Position numbers and translations under genes: made by a program
The notes under the pieces: model-generated
Databases searched by the model: none
What the model was told of the DNA's origin: nothing
The model's input: only the letters and a program-made list of their open reading frames with translations
Source: Paraburkholderia sp. Tr-20389
GTDB taxonomy: Bacteria > Pseudomonadota > Gammaproteobacteria > Burkholderiales > Burkholderiaceae
Direction: 5' to 3'
Assembly: GCF_017104565.1 (NCBI RefSeq)
Contig: NZ_JAAGPD010000031.1
Coordinates: forward strand, 1-64,000
DNA length: 64,000 nt
Part shown: piece by piece, positions 63,235 to 64,000 of the stretch
Layout: every line of letters begins with the position of its first letter
Numbering within the stretch: the stretch's first letter is position 1

Positions 63235-64000
63235 TCAGACATGTGCGCTTGCAGCCGCTGCCGAACCCGTCCTGATGCGCATTCGATCGCGGCACGCCGC
63301 ACCGAACGCACGGAAGATCGCGGTCGATAACGCGTCGCTCGCATGCTTCCACTCCGGGTGCCACTGCACACCCAGCGTGAAGGCACGCGCATGCGATACG
63401 CCGATCGCTTCGATCAAACCGTCCGGCGCGCGGGCTTCGACCGTGAGGCCGTCGCCGAGCCGCTCGACGCCTTGTCCATGCAGCGAATTCACGCGCACTT
63501 CGCTCGCGCCGCCGGCGAGCTTCTGCAACAGCCCGCCTTGCACGAGATGCAGCGCATGCGAGGGCGCGTACTGCAGGTCGAGGTCGTCTTCCTTGTTCTC
63601 GCGATGGTCGTCATAGCCGTCCACCGTTTGAACGCTTTGATGCAGCGTTCCGCCGAATACGACATTCATTTCCTGGAAGCCACGGCAAATAGCGAGGACG
63701 GGAATGCCCGCGTCGATCGCGGCACGCATCAGCGGCAGTGTCGTCGCGTCGCGCGCGGCGTCGTGCAGCGTGCCGGGCGCGCTCGCATGACCGCCGTAGC
63801 GATCCGGTTCGACATTCGAGTAGCTGCCCGTGAAGAGCAGGCCGTCGATATGTGCAAGCAGATCTTCGGGCGCCTGCCGCTCGCCTAACGCGGGCAACAG
63901 CATCGCGAGCGCCTGTGCGCCGTCCACGACGGCAGCGATGTATTTCTCGCCGGCGACGTGCGACGGGTGCGGGCCCATCATCGTTCTGTCGGCGCTGATG
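63235..64000 (-). CDS. puuD: Gamma-glutamyl-gamma-aminobutyrate hydrolase, N-terminus beyond window
   Basis: Partial: the window cuts it before its start, and the in-frame reading continues to the edge (ISADRTMMGPHPSHVAGEKY). Class I glutamine amidotransferase fold: nucleophile Cys in PVLAICRGFQEMNVVFGGTL, and His and Glu in GVQWHPEWKH complete the triad. PuuD removes glutamate from gamma-glutamyl-GABA, giving GABA. It is the most upstream visible gene of the polyamine operon, 35 bases before puuA. The gene start, promoter and any puuC lie to the right of the window. Confidence 0.9.
   Translation of the reverse strand, partial: ISADRTMMGPHPSHVAGEKYIAAVVDGAQALAMLLPALGERQAPEDLLAHIDGLLFTGSYSNVEPDRYGGHASAPGTLHDAARDATTLPLMRAAIDAGIPVLAICRGFQEMNVVFGGTLHQSVQTVDGYDDHRENKEDDLDLQYAPSHALHLVQGGLLQKLAGGASEVRVNSLHGQGVERLGDGLTVEARAPDGLIEAIGVSHARAFTLGVQWHPEWKHASDALSTAIFRAFGAACRDRMRIRTGSAAAASAHV

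Noticed and set aside
1-64000. tRNA or rRNA genes
   Set aside because: None of the conserved TPsiC-arm or rRNA signatures was noticed on either strand; a covariance-model search would be needed to exclude them.

Overview
The window looks like a chromosomal stretch from a high-GC Burkholderiaceae bacterium, most likely Paraburkholderia or a close relative. This rests on family content: Burkholderia-type general porins, DUF4148, DUF2970, a DUF3138-like outer-membrane protein, a Bv3F-like H-NS protein and a FrcBCA-type sugar transporter. Assignments come from reading the translated sequence against remembered families; no database search was run. No rRNA, tRNA, phage, transposase or CRISPR was seen.

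Layout. 1-5.0 kb: catabolic genes (end of a CaiB-type CoA-transferase, FAH-family hydrolase, ketopantoate-reductase-like protein, porin, SDR). 5.1-9.2 kb: DUF72 protein, small secreted proteins, a second porin. 9.4-14.1 kb: TauD-like dioxygenase with a sulfonate/nitrate-type ABC importer, then a cupin. 14.3-17.2 kb: a GAF-GAF-GGDEF-EAL protein. 17.2-18.05 and 23.54-24.33 kb: two copies of a long non-coding palindromic element, each between convergent genes; the 83-bp core is inverted in one copy relative to the other. Between them lie a TetR regulator, a lone PuuB-like oxidase and an unusual bifunctional penicillin-binding protein. 24.3-28.7 kb: fructose-type ABC importer (frcBCA order) with a ROK regulator and a candidate operator. 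30.2-34.3 kb: a compact chemosensory-like module (membrane HPt/ATPase kinase, MCP-tip protein, CheX-like phosphatase, CheY-like receiver). 34.5-45.5 kb: small proteins, an H-NS protein with a duplicated DNA-binding motif, a LysR/MFS divergent pair around a perfect palindrome, MocR-type regulator, class I aldolase, PPC-domain protein, DMT exporter. 45.8-51.5 kb: SulP permease, MFS carrier, membrane diguanylate cyclase, DUF2891 protein.

51.6-64.0 kb, all minus strand: a polyamine uptake and catabolism operon running puuD-puuA-spuC-potF-potG-potH-potI-(DUF3138-like)-puuB-puuB2. PotFGHI imports putrescine; PuuA, PuuB and PuuD give the gamma-glutamylated route and SpuC the transamination route. 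The DUF3138-like beta-barrel inside the operon is a candidate outer-membrane entry channel. puuD runs off the right edge; no aldehyde dehydrogenase (puuC) is in view.

Points most worth following are the four-gene signalling module and the palindromic element with the inverted core.
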